From: Cristatella mucedo
Taxonomy: Eukaryota > Bryozoa > Phylactolaemata > Cristatellidae
Assembly (NCBI GenBank): GCA_009760855.2
Contig: WPIO01000032.1
Location: 3,986,001-4,050,000, forward strand
Reading direction: 5' to 3'
Length of the DNA: 64,000 nucleotides
The notes beneath the pieces were generated by a model. That model was given only the letters and a program-made list of their open reading frames with translations. It made no database searches and was not told the origin of the DNA. Each line of letters opens with the position of its first letter. Positions within the stretch are counted from its first letter, which is position 1. Both the position numbers and the translations under genes were made by a program. Below are positions 23,640 through 36,564 of this stretch, piece after piece.

Positions 23640-24440
23640 TCGATAAAGACCAGGAAAGTTTTCTATGGCGCACGTAAACCCTAAGTGGCTTTCGGTAAGC
23701 ATACTGCAGCTAGCAGACTATATCTCACGATACTAAGAGAAACTGGGAAGCATAGCTGGTCATAAAGGTCGAGGGAGTGAGTAGTACAGGAGTCGCGGCT
23801 TAGTACCGGTGGAAAGCAAGTGCCACACTATCAGCGAAAGAACAGATGTCATTTCGTAATATTTGTGGGAATGAGTTTCCCAGTCTAGGAATTGCAGAGC
23901 AAAATCTCCTGCTGCCAACGGTCTTTAAGTATAAGAAAGAAACATCTAATTTATTGTCCATAAAGGATCTGAGGTTGAGGAAGAGGCTGAAACTGGTGCA
24001 CCAGCTCAGCTAGGTATAAAGGAGCCGGGCCATGGTGGGCTCTATGAATATGGCTGTAAGGCTAGTCTTCAACACCCACCTTTGTGGAGTTACAGACGGA
24101 GATACATTTGTGTTTAGAGGCAAGAGTTTGGCTCTGCATCGATTGAATGATCGGAAACCACCGCAGCTCCTTCAGCACTGGATACATATGGCTGGGCGTC
24201 TGAGATTTGTTGACTAGTCTTGCAGCCACATTCGTCGCCAGCTGCAGATGCTTAGTGGCTTTTTTGGTAGCTCAGCCAAAGTGGAACTGCAGTAGTTCAG
24301 CCTAGATAGAATCGGGGAGCTACTTCAATTTTCTGCAAGCCATCGCGCTAGATATCTATAATCTTAGTGGTCAAACTTAATGGCTGGTTGTGTAGGTACT
24401 CTTTTTTATGAAACTTTCAAAATGTAAGCAGTTATCAAAG
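23640..24440 (-). mobile_element. LINE-B fragment, minus orientation, with an inverted end piece
   Basis: The complement of the LINE-B C-terminal region: TGGGAATGAGTTTCCCAGTC (complement of GACTGTGGAACTCGCTTCC), CTGCTGCCAACGGTCTTTAA, TTTATTGTCCATAAAGGATC and the downstream GGAGCCGGGCCATGGTGGGC shared with the copy at 8600. A short plus-oriented LINE-B 3' end (GTGGAGTTACAGACGGAGAT) sits inside at about 24070-24112. Confidence 0.7.
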
Positions 24441-24872
24441 GGGACGCCTGAATTCCGAGCAAGTGGAAACATTTGCACAACAGCTTCATCTGTAGAAGAG
24501 CAAAGTCTCACAGTCCCACTGTGTTATAGTCGTTTATTTTAAAGGAAATTGGCAGGCATCCGTGATGTGCGATAATCAATGGCTAGTTAGCATACAAGCC
24601 GAACCTGCGAAATAGGAGATTGTAACTGAGCAGTTGAGCTGGGTTGTGCTCTGAGCCAGGCGAGAGTTGTTGTACGCCATGGCTGAAGCTAGATGCCTGT
24701 AACCCTCTATAGCTGTCGGATAGACGACTCTCGGCTATAGCAATTGACTCGTTCACGGCTTCGCCAGTATTCATCGCGTATCGCTAGGGACTAGCACATT
24801 TATGAACTTTGTATATGCGTCCTAGTTCCATCCGTATGCAGAAGCCGCTACAGACCGCTTGTTAAACTGAGT
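24441..24872. other. Unassigned intergenic sequence
   Basis: No supported feature. Confidence 0.4.
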
Positions 24873-25012
24873 AATAATAATATAATAATAATAATGTACT
24901 TGATAAAGCGCCCTCAGAGAACTTAATCTCTTTCTAGGTGCTTTACATTTGCTGCAAAGGGAAATGCAATTGAATGGTAAGTAAAATCATGCTTGAAAAA
25001 CAAACAAGATGA
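24873..25012 (-). mobile_element. LINE tail fragment, same subfamily as 3351-3475
   Basis: Starts TAATAATAATATAATAATAA and carries the complement of the LINE-A type tail. It then matches 3420-3470 nearly base for base (AAATGCAATTGAATGGTAAG, TAAAATCATGCTTGAAAAA). Confidence 0.75.
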
Positions 25013-25142
25013 ATACACGCAAGGTATCGCGGGTTAATTAAACATAGACATTATTAAACATAACACCAACACAATCAGGCTGTCCTAAGCCAGTTATCGC
25101 TTACTACTTCACATTTCGGTTCTATTTCTTACTTATTTGCCC

Positions 25143-25736
25143 AGCTCGAAGTTTGAAATCGTGGGATTGCAATACGTAAGTTGCAGTATGTGAGTGCAGG
25201 GTGTGACTGTTCACATTTGAGTAAGATAGGATGATGAGGGCTGGGCGCCGGCCAAATTATTAACTAAGCCAAACAGCACTAAAAAAAACTAACATTCAGG
25301 TACGAAATTGTGGCCGATTTACGGTCTTTGTAGTTTATGGGTCACTGGCAATTATTGCCTTTTTATTACCATTACTGCCAGTTTATGGCCTAGAGTTATT
25401 GATGGCCCGGCAGAGTTATGGCGTTGCTGTCAGTTTATGGGCCAGTACATTTATGGCGCTGATTGTTAAGTAACGGCTCGAAGGGATCAGCGAGTCATAA
25501 TGAGGACACCCGGCGGAGCGGTCTCGCGTACTGGCCTGCTACGGCGTTCGTGTGAATAACGTTTCTTTGAGCCCGCTTCGGTGTTCTTCGTGGTATCGCC
25601 TATCTGCAGTTTAGAGACTGTCAAACTGCAGCTCGAAGTTCGAAATCGTGGGATTAAAATATGTAAGTTACAGTGCGTGAGTGCAGAGAGTGACTGTTTA
25701 CACAGCACTAAAAAAAACTAGCATTCAGGTTCGAAA
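25143..25736. repeat. Two-block direct repeat of unknown family
   Basis: Block 1 (AGCTCGAAGTTTGAAATCGT...) occurs at 25143-25216 and 25630-25702. Block 2 (CAGCACTAAAAAAAACTA...) occurs at 25274-25308 and 25702-25736. In the second copy the blocks are adjacent; in the first they are separated by 57 bp. Similarity is high. The interval 25309-25629 contains several TTTATGG motifs. Could be LTR-like ends of a short element or a segmental duplication. Confidence 0.6.
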
Positions 25737-28594
25737 TAACACTGCGAATATTTTAATGTTTTCTGAGCCAGGATATTCCAACCACTTGCAAAATACTTAA
25801 TCGGATCATTTATATGAGGCTGACAGTTAGGAAGCTGACAAGTGAATTTTCGGTCGTCAGCGGTGGTAGCATAGCGATTTGCCTTGGCGCTGACCTCACT
25901 TATGCACTCGTGAGCGAATTCCGTCAAATACCCAGGAAGTTAACGATCGCGTCCTTTTATTAACAAGCTCCCAGGAGCCGCTGACCGGCGGGGCGAGGCT
26001 GGGGAGCTGGCTCTATCTAAATGCTCTCCTACATGCAACACCCTAGCTAACACCTTCGATAGCGTCGCTTCAGCCATCTGATTGGGGAAAGAGCCTGTTC
26101 GGCAGGTGCATCGCAAAGATGCCACAGATCTGGCGCCTCTCTACGGTATACAGATATGCATTACTAGAGCACACGCCTGCGTAGTACGTGCGTAGTACGT
26201 GCGACTGCTGACCGATACGTACAGAATGTATTTCGTCTGTAGGCATCGATAATCATATCGAGCAGTGAGCCGTTGATCAAATGGCTTACAGCAACGGTTT
26301 TCAGCTCATGCTGAGACTCAGTTCGAGCAGACAGAGGAAATTAAGCGACTCGACGATCCTTTACTGCTGGTTCTTAAACGACTGCTCTTATATATTGGAA
26401 GTTTTGCATTATCAAGAGCATAACTTTCTAGCTTGCTGTTTACCTACATTGCAATTCATCCGCGATCGCGTTAGTGTCTATGCCACTCGTCTACGCAGTA
26501 TATCTATGATCTAAACTTTGCCGACCCTGTGATGTATTGATTTCCGGAGGAAGTGGGTTGTGTTTCGCATGGTATTCTGATCTGGCCTCGGATACTTCGC
26601 ACACTCTGATCATTGCCCGTTTAGGTACTGCCGGTGCATCTGCTTTGCAAGATTGTGCACATTTGTGGCCCAGGCTATGGGGGGGGGGGAGGATTTCGAC
26701 GTGGTCTATGAGTTACCGTATCTATCCAAAGTTGCCTTATAGGTGGAGGGGGTGATGGCACCTGCAACTCTGATACTTGTGCCCTGAGTAGTCTGCCGAC
26801 GTTGAAGGGAGTAGCGTCTGCCGATTTTACTACCTTCAACCTCTTTGAATTAAGTGCTGTTTTTAAAAGGCTGTCTTGAAGCGATTCTGGTTTAGCTATA
26901 GCTTAGCTAGCTCGACAGTGTCTTGCTCTATCATCGCTCAAAATCGATCTTCGAAAATATCACTCCACGGGTGGGCTTGGCTGCTATGAAGTCAACCAAT
27001 TTCCCGGCAGCTTTCTATGCGTTCAAGAGCTGACCGTCGAGACGGACTCTCATTCAAAGAGCGATTTGGTCGTGTTCCACCAGTTTTGCCAAGTTTCTTG
27101 GATCCAGGCTGTGCTGTCCAGTGCAGCTGCTTGAGTGTGAGTACTCAGACGGCAACTTATTTTTATGCTCGATTTGGTCTGATGGAGCCGAACGCCCCAC
27201 GCGCTACCCGCGTGGCCATGGCTCCCATTGTTTGCCTTGTTTTGCATACATCCACCCGTGGGCACCTCGTGGTGGGGAAGCACCCCATGTGTCTCTGCAC
27301 AGTCATGGCCTCCAGTTAAGTTACTGGAAAGAGCTATTTCTTGACCTTGCCAAAGACAGCTAATGATTGGAAGGTTGTAAAAGCAATGTCGGGGTCCTGG
27401 GGTCTAACACATCACTTTCAGGTTTGTCAAATGGGGGTGGGTGGTGAGTGCAGGCCCTCGAGACACCTGCATGGCCTTGAGGGCACTTTAAAGCAGTGGT
27501 CCGGCGTGGCCTCTCACGTGAGGTCTGACGATACTGAAACCTGTATGCACCCAGCAGTAACCGTAGTAGCACATCAGCACCACGCCAAATGCTGCCACTC
27601 CTCTCACCAGATTGAAGCCTAGCAAACTCCAGCAATGATCAGATCTAACAAGTAGGCTGATCGCTTGTGCTTGACGCCCCATCGATTCTTTTGTGTAACC
27701 ATCAGCAAGGATAGTGCTCCCAGCCAAGGTAGGCACATATACATGCGTGCCTTGCAGGTAGTGCACGAAGACAAATGTTGTCGATTCATTTACTGCTTCC
27801 ATCCGATGCATGCATTTTTTTTGGGACTGCTGCAACTTGCTGGCTTCTTGTGAGATGGCCTGGTAGAGATCGCTGGTGAGACTGCAGCAAGAATACAGCC
27901 TGCCATCGTTTTGTTTAATCCTTGTAGCTTGAACTTAAGGCGACTGCTACCCAAAAGCACACTTCCTGTCGAACAGTGTTGTGCAATGCCTTTAGTGCAC
28001 TCAAACTCGACACAATGGTGTAGTGGGATTTTGCCTTGGTTGCAACGTGCAACACGTTTGCCCATCGTCAGATGCATCTTACCACCACTGCTCCTAGAGT
28101 TGGTGACCACCTTAACGAGAAAAACATGCAGCCACCGTGATTTGTCAGCCAGTATGGCCGACGGCCTGCGTGAGTCTTCATGCAGCATCGTCGACGGCCT
28201 TATCACAATTAGCACAGATGCAATCATGGACAGAAAGCCGGCCGTGGTTCAACTTTCCGGTGGTCATCTCCAGCAGAACTTCATTCTGACTAGAGTGAAC
28301 ATGACTTCGTTTGCAGCCAAGAGCCACAAGTGGCTGAAAGGTAGCTCCAAGGAAGCAAATGCTGCTTTAGTTAAGGCAGGGTGCAGCTGCAGCATAGGGC
28401 ACTGCAGTGTTCTGCTTTCTGCATCTCGTTGGAAGATCATGCTGTTCTGACACTGCCGATGTAGCTGCGTGCGCTTGGTGTCAGCATGTATCGACGGTTG
28501 ATGGTTGCTGCCTTGTCGTCTTTATATCGGTTTATCTATCTGGCCAGTGGACATGTCACGTGCCTAGCGACAGAAAGTGCACTGGAAAGGTCAA
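25737..28594. other. Unassigned sequence, no recognised gene
   Basis: Repeat-poor compared with the rest. Moderate ORFs lie at 27017-27319 (+), 27911-28450 (+, 179 codons) and 27790-28227 (-), with both strands open over 27911-28227. None shows a domain or a convincing splice context. A GCGTAGTACGT doublet is at about 26178-26200. Confidence 0.35.
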
Positions 28595-28669
28595 AACACA
28601 CACACACACACACGTACACACACGTGCGCGCACACACACACATACAAGAGAGAGGGGGAGAGAGAGAGT
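28595..28669. repeat. (CA)n followed by (GA)n microsatellite
   Basis: CA units with CACGTACA/CACGTGCGCG interruptions, then a GA/GGGGGA tract. Confidence 0.95.
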
Positions 28670-29744
28670 CTGTACATAGATATATCAGGGTAGTCTAAGC
28701 CACCAGGTGGGATGCTGTTTGTGAAAGTATATTTGAGAGTTGTTGCTGGGATGAAAGTTTGTCTGCACAGTGTAAGTGGCACGGTTGGGCACAGTAAGCA
28801 AGTTGCTCTGCAGCAACTTGCTTACCGGTGCTTCTGCCTTGGCTAGGTCGCAGGCAGTTCATGGCTTACCCTAATCACTGTCGGACAAGTTAATGCGCAA
28901 CCAAATGCATGCATTCGCTATAATTTCAGTGCATAATTAGGAGATCGGTCCCTGCTCGAGGGAAAAGTGCTCTCAATCCCATGCCAGATGGCCTTTGATC
29001 TTGTTGTATCTTCAATTTAAGCTACCGGCGGAAGGTGCACGCAGGGGAAATGCAGCTCTTAACATATGGCTGGCCCACTTTACGTGCTCAGTTCATGACT
29101 CGGTCGCTCGTCGGCTGCAGTATCTTCCGGCGGCTAATCTAGAGCTAGACATCGTGTGACTGGTTCGCTCCACTCATAGCAACTTTGCTCTCAGCTTCTG
29201 GGTGGCAGTGAAGGTCTCAACTATTAGCCCTTGCCTATCCAACTTTTCATAGAAAAAACATCGCCGTTTCGATGACGATGTATCTTCTGCTTATGCCATG
29301 ATTTTTCAGATGTTTATGGAGAGCCAATTCTGTAGCCCAGAGGAAATGCCATGGTGCTATCACTTCGTGGCAGTCTCCTCGGAGTTTTTTGATGCAGTAT
29401 TTTATTTTATATACCTTATTTTATATGTATAGTCTGTACACGTTCCCTCGATTTTTTTTAAATTTTTAGTATTGGCGGATATCAAAACATGTCCCGGTGC
29501 ATGGGTAATACATTCCCTTTTGTCGGTGCTCTTGCATTGTGATCTGACCTACGACGAATGTTCCACTGTGGGCTTAGCAGAATCTTGCTAGGCTCGCTAG
29601 TTTTCTCACTCGTTCGTGTGTCCATAAGCACAGTACAGACAGGATAAGGTTTTGCAATCCATTATTCACCACTAGCACGAATCTGAAAATGTTCGAATAG
29701 CTCTGCAAATGCCAATTGAGCTATGCTAAATTGCTTGCTGCGGC
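28670..29744. other. Unassigned intergenic sequence
   Basis: A small palindrome (GTAAGCAAGTTGCT/AGCAACTTGCTTAC) is centred near 28809. Nothing else recognised. Confidence 0.4.
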
Positions 29745-30150
29745 TGCCGAAATAATAACATAATAATAACTTGCCATGCACCCTAGCAGAACCAAATCTC
29801 CATCTAAGTTCTTTACAATCCTTGCCAGAGATGCAATGATTAGAGATCAGTTACACGCTAAGTATGTGCTTAGCTAAGCATGCAGAGGCATACAAGTTTC
29901 ATGCATAGGCCAGAATGCAGAAGCATACAAGAAGACAGACACTCAGGGCCGACAGTCAGTATTACACCTGGTTAGTAACATGCACTGAGTCGAGCACAGG
30001 TCAGCATGCAGAGCACATAGGAACAAGAAAGACAAGTTCACTGGGCACAGGAACGCTGAGTAGAGCAGATGCATCGTTAGCTGAGGCTTACATAATGCCA
30101 AGTCGCTGCAAGTTGTGACAGAAGCCGTAGGTGAGTTCCAGACTATGGGT
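29745..30150 (-). mobile_element. LINE-D fragment, minus orientation
   Basis: Begins with AATAATAACATAATAATAAC and an old form of the shared LINE tail (complement of AAAGAACTTAGATGGAGATTT). It then matches 62540-62910 over blocks including ATGCTTAG..AAGCATACAA and GCAGATGCATCGTTAG / GTGCATCTTTAGTTGATGC. Coding content is not recognisable. Confidence 0.55.
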
Positions 30151-30199
30151 GCATACGACCTGAATTCCCGATCACCAACGATTTAATTTATTACGAGGA

Positions 30200-30374
30200 C
30201 TGGCTAGAGGCTTCCCACTTTCTCTTTGTTGCATGAGATTAAGTCTGTTGGCTAACGAATGCGTCCCGAAAGGCGCTTAGGCTTTGTGTGAGCCACGCAA
30301 AACTCTCCTGCACCCACATAGTCTTTATGGCTCTGTGGAGTTACAGACGCAGATCCATTACATTACATTACATG
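30200..30374 (+). mobile_element. LINE-B 3' end with (CATTA)n tail
   Basis: CTTCCCACTTTCTCTTTGTT, GCACCCACATAGTCTTTATG, CTGTGGAGTTACAGACGCAG and the terminal CATTACATTACATTACAT. A clean copy of the LINE-B 3' terminus. Confidence 0.85.
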
Positions 30375-30700
30375 ACTATCGGCTGAGAAACTTGTGGCAC
30401 GAGAGCCCATTGGAGGAGTAAGGAAGTTGGATAGGTATGCTTGTCCAAGGTAGTAAAGCAACCTGTTTGTTAAACCCTGAAGTCGATTCAACTCGATAGG
30501 AGGCCAGTTAACCTTACACAGAAGTAATGTGACTTGGTGCCTATGCCCCTGGCGACTGACCAGACAACCGGCTGAGTTATGCACTAGTTGCAGATAATTA
30601 AGAGCACAGACCGGAGTTGTGAATACAGGGAATTGCTTTAATCTGAAAGCAATGTCAATAGCGCATTACTAGCATGGCTGCCATACTCATGTCTAAGCAG
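30375..30700 (-). mobile_element. LINE RT C-terminal fragment, minus orientation
   Basis: The minus strand encodes VHNSAGCLVSRQGHRHQV, then LLLCKVNWPPIELNRLQGL and YLGQAYLSNFLTP. This follows the order QNSAARLVCRERR / LHWLPIEQRIDFKVL / APAYLSDLL of CR1/L2 elements. It abuts the LINE-B tail, in opposite orientation. The right boundary is uncertain. Confidence 0.6.
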
Positions 30701-33700
30701 GCCCTAATTTTTAGGCGATGCAGCTAGTCGTTTCAGAATAGCACTCCCAGATTACAGGCATATGTCACTGGGTTGATGCTAGCTAAATCAATATTGAGGC
30801 TTAGGTCTTCCAACTTTCAGTTTTCGCTAGGTAGCCCACAAGTATTAGGGTGGTCTTACCATCGTTAAGCTTCAGGAATTTAGTAGCCATCTAAATGCCT
30901 TTGTCATCGATTTACCTAAGTAATGCAATTACTTGACTGGTTGAGGATAAAAGACGTAGAAGGGTCGAAGGGTAGGTAGAAGTGGGTGTCAAGCCAATCT
31001 TGTTTGGCTATACCATTGTCCAAAGGAGATACTATTGATGTGTGGCCCAAGAGCACACCCCGGATTATCTCATACTTTAAGGGCTCTTTAGATGACTAAC
31101 TTCCATTTGCATCTACACTTCGATATCTCCTACAGTGGGGATAACTAGGTGAATGGTCCTTTCCTAGTCAGTATTATTTTGATGGTCACTGTAAGCCTGG
31201 AGCCGGGTAGGTTCTGTTGAATGGTTATCTCTACGTGCCGATTGTAGCATGCTAGCAAGATCTGATGAATCAGTGTAAACATTTGTCAGCTGGGCTACCA
31301 CATGTTCAAGTGTCACGGATAAGACTGGCAGATGAGAGACCGGAGAAAATTATGTAGGCTCTTATGATTTTGGGTTGGCTTTTAAATAAGTCGCTTGATG
31401 CTCGGATCTATTGTCATCCGGAGCTCAGCCGAGTGTTCTGTTGCTTGCCCTTGTCGATCCGGGGATTTTCTGTGGCCGAATTCCTGTGCTTCCTGCTCGG
31501 ATTCCGGCTGCTGATGTTGATGTTAAAGGAGCTGAACGGCAGTTAGTGAAGAGATGCTAAAAGTCGTGCTCGTGCCCTGCACTTTGCTGGGCTGTGAAGG
31601 AAAGCAGCACCGAGCTTTTACTCTTCGGTCAGACCGACGTTGCAGCTGCTGCTGCGCCGTGCTAGCAGCAGCTGTGAGAGCCTAGTGCCTGCCCTTGACC
31701 ATTCACCCGTGCTAGTAGTGTCATGAGACATACACTGAGGTCGGCTGTAATAGCTGTCGTCACGTGGCTGTGCATCATGTAACTCTACACATGTGGTCAT
31801 CACCGTCTTGCCTTCTCTTGAACTAGTTGTTCGGTCACTCTTGTGTTCAAGTTCAGCTGCTGCTGCTGCAAGAACGGAAGAGCAACTCGAGCAAAGGACG
31901 TTTCCTCGGCTTTGACTGAGTGCAGCTCACCTGAGAACTAGTATAGCTGCCACTGTGCCTAGCTTTGCAGTTTATAGCGGTTGGGTGTAGCTGTTTGCCA
32001 TTGTGCACTATTTTGTTTTTGAAATAGCTGCATATGTGCATAGGCTGTGTCGTTGGTGAATCTTGACATTATTTAGGTCTAAGCTCGATTGATTCGATCA
32101 GCATCTGTGATGAACTGTGTGTCAGTGCCACAACAGAACTCAGTATGGTTTACAACTCTCGAGTTCTCGAGCTACCATGCTTCTCGGGCTTCTCATAATT
32201 CAATTATCGTCTCCCTGCCATTTCACTGCTGTTTTGCTATCACGTGCCATTACTGGCAAGCTCCTTGCCGTCAGTGGTTGATGTTGGCCAGCCAGTCACG
32301 TCGGTGCTCGGACTACTTATAAAACCAGCAGCTTTAAAACTGCTCGTGTCAGCCCAGTCACGAATCGCATGCAAATCAGCTGAAAGGCATCAGAGTTTAT
32401 ATGATTGCAGCCTTTGCAGAATGACTAGCATGTTGAAAATGTTAAGTATAGACAGGCAGCTGATTTAAGATGGGTGAAGCCCCGTTGGCTACCGTCTGCA
32501 AGCAGAGAGCTGCCTGCTCCTACTAGAGCTCTTTGTTGTTCGAAGGTGACTTACGCGATGGAATTTAGGGAAAGGTGAGCCCAACTAGCTGCCGACTTCG
32601 GTCAGAATGTGCCACTTGGGTAAAAGACCACTCTGTCAAGAAAGTGTCGCAGACCGGAGTGGGATAAAAGTAGTGTCGTCATGTGGTTAACGAAATCAGC
32701 TGAGATAGTCCATTGGTAATGACCTGCGACCGCATGTTAAGCTGGGCAGACAGACAGCCAGCACATCAGCTAATACGCTGTCGTTTGTTCGTAGAGCTAG
32801 CGAACTTTCGGCTACCTGCATAGCGCCCTTAGCAGGACGAGAGGAGTGAGCTGGCTCTGTGCCAAACGATGACGTAGTGCTAAATTAGCTGCTATGGTCG
32901 CTGTGCTCATAGCCGAAAGTGTGCTCAATCTATAAATAGACGACGCCATATTAGTTGAGCACATTCAGGAAACTAACGCTGCCTTAAGGCAAAAGAATTT
33001 TTAAAGACGACAGTGGTCAGCTCTGACTTTTGAATTTGACGACTAGTTATAATCCGTTGCCTTTCGGAGCCCAATTCTTTGATGTCTTAAAGCCTCTGGA
33101 AACTGAATGACCGTACGACTGAACTACATTGACTGCCTTAGAAGTTTGTAACCTGCGATTGTGGTCTTTCATTTTGGAACAAAGCCTTCGTACTTAATTG
33201 GTGACTATGCTTAAATCACGGGTAACTAAAGACTAAATCGTACTCGGGACTGACTTTCGATGCTCCATTTTGATATTAGCATACTTTATGGTCATATAGC
33301 AAGTTTCACGTGATTGTCATCTCGGGCACTGCACGGACCGCTGGGGGATGAAGTGGTTTATCGGAGTTAGCTTAATCGGCTTCATGGCAGTCTCCCAAAG
33401 AAATCCATGCAACAACATTTAAGCAACATTAAGACTCGGAAGTTCGTCAACTGGTCAATGTGTCAGCTGGACGTGCGAGCCTGTCAGCAAGCTGTGAGCT
33501 TATTAACGGCCACAATGGACATGCAGTGGAGTCCTGGTCATGATACTTCAGGCGAATTCCAGTGTTCTTCGGGCAAGGCTCCCATCCTCGCTGCGAACAA
33601 TTAAGTAGCCTCATGTCATTCCGAGTTCATTCAGAGTCATTTCAGAGCTCCCAGCTCTGATCAGCCGTCTCAAGGCAGGTAGTAAGCGATAGGTCTTTAT

Positions 33701-33711
33701 CGCCTCATTCT
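30701..33711. other. Unassigned sequence, no recognised gene
   Basis: Only short ORFs on both strands. CTG-type triplet runs occur near 31650 and 31855. No domain, RNA gene or repeat recognised. Confidence 0.35.
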
Positions 33712-34070
33712 TCAATCTGGCATTCGGCGTTTTATCTCCACTTCCCTTTTCGATATCAGCTTACCCTCGCTAGCTTTCGCATTGGATCCCGGCACTGCAG
33801 ACTCAAGAGGTTTTATTTCCACTTCCCTTTTCAATAGCAGCTTATCCTCGCTAGCTTTCGTATTGGATCCCGGCACTGCAGACTCAGCCTTATGCCGAAG
33901 CGTCGGTTTAAAAACAAAATCGTGAAAAAACGAGAAAACGCTAGAAGCAACCAAACATGCAATACACGAAAAAGAAAACGAAGACGAAAAATGTGTGTGC
34001 GAAGCCTTACCGAATCAAATAACCGCTTGCACGTGATCTTTTTAACGCTTGCGTAGCTAACCGTGCCCAT
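33712..34070 (-). CDS. Candidate two-exon gene with a 27-residue tandem repeat
   Basis: On the minus strand an ATG at 34070 opens MGTVSYASVKKITCKRLFDS, ending at 34011 directly before a GTAAGG donor (34010-34005). About 115 bp on, an AG at the end of the CATAAG codon gives a phase-0 acceptor, and the next exon (about 33894-33712) stays in phase. It encodes two tandem copies of a 27-residue unit of the type ESAVPGSN.KASE.KL..KREVEIK, then RRMPD and a stop. The repeated unit is 81 bp, a whole number of codons, and the copies differ at only a few codons. The unit is charged (K/E-rich) and probably unstructured. No homologue is recognised. It might instead be a chance ORF over a tandem duplication. 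Confidence 0.3.
33735..33890. repeat. 81-bp tandem duplication, two copies
   Basis: CACTTCCCTTTTCGATATCA.. near 33739 recurs as CACTTCCCTTTTCAATAGCA.. near 33820. Both copies carry CTCGCTAGCTTTCG and GGATCCCGGCACTGCAGACT. Confidence 0.9.
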
Positions 34071-35841
<1,771 letters not shown>

Positions 35842-35931
35842 CATGAGAGAGCGTACAGGTTCCTGTCTAACTTGACAAAATTCATGAAAAGTTGGTTAGC
35901 TGAGTAGTTAGGTGCCAGAGGTCTTACAAAA

Positions 35932-36048
35932 ATAGTTTACTTGTGTTACCCTGATATGGATACATGCATTATAGTTTACTTGTGTTACCCTGATATGGAT
36001 ACATGCATTATAGTTTACTTGTGTTACCCTGATATGGATACATGCATT
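35932..36048. repeat. 39-bp tandem repeat, three copies
   Basis: Three essentially identical copies of a 39-bp unit beginning ATAGTTTACTTGTGTTACCC and ending ACATGCATT. Confidence 0.97.
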
Positions 36049-36385
36049 ATGAAATAACAATTATAATTGATGTTTCGGTGACACAAGATTCCCTATAGAT
36101 TGCTGTGCTATCAGTCGATCGTCAGCTGAGCATTTTTAAGGGAGCTTTTGCAGTTTGCCCTAAACACGTTGCTAATTTTAGCTATTCAGCTCTGCCAGGC
36201 TAGATCAATCGAGAGTGAACAGATTGAACGTTCAAATCGTTCTTCTACTTTTCTATGCCTACTATCGGTAGTTCATGCATGTTGAGCAGGTTGTAGAGCT
36301 AGTTATGCCTGGTATTTCCACGTGTACTGTCTTCGCAGGTTTCGTTTGCCGCCCCCTAGTACAAAATATTGTGTCCTCTGAACAG

Positions 36386-36456
36386 GTAGATATCCCGTTG
36401 TGGAAACGGATCCCGAGCTGAGCATCGAGGGCGTGCCATCCGGAAGCGCTCTCTAA
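36386..36456 (+). CDS. Candidate terminal exon (weak)
   Basis: A CTCTGAACAG acceptor-like site is followed, in the frame that uses two leading bases, by RYPVVETDPELSIEGVPSG and SAL before TAA. The peptide looks protein-like, but no family is recognised and no upstream exon was found. Another frame stays open further and would contradict this reading. Confidence 0.2.
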
Positions 36457-36506
36457 CCATACTAAAGGGCTTTTGCATTCATTTCGGAGAATCAGCGACT
36501 GCTTAC

Positions 36507-36564
36507 CTTCGACAAAACGCCCGACACTCGGCGTCCGAAACGTCCGATGCCTGTCGAGACCTAT
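36507..36564 (-). CDS. Candidate internal exon on the minus strand (weak)
   Basis: A strong acceptor (TTTCTTTTCAG) and a strong donor (AAG then GTAAGC) frame 58 nt that are open in two frames (IGLDRHRTFRTPSVGRFVE or RSRQASDVSDAECRAFCR). Open minus-strand frames lie upstream at 36770-37150 but no phase-consistent join was established. Confidence 0.25.

Noticed and set aside
27911-28450. 179-codon + ORF
   Set aside because: The opposite strand is also open for 145 codons, no motif is visible, and no splice or start context supports it. Left as unassigned.
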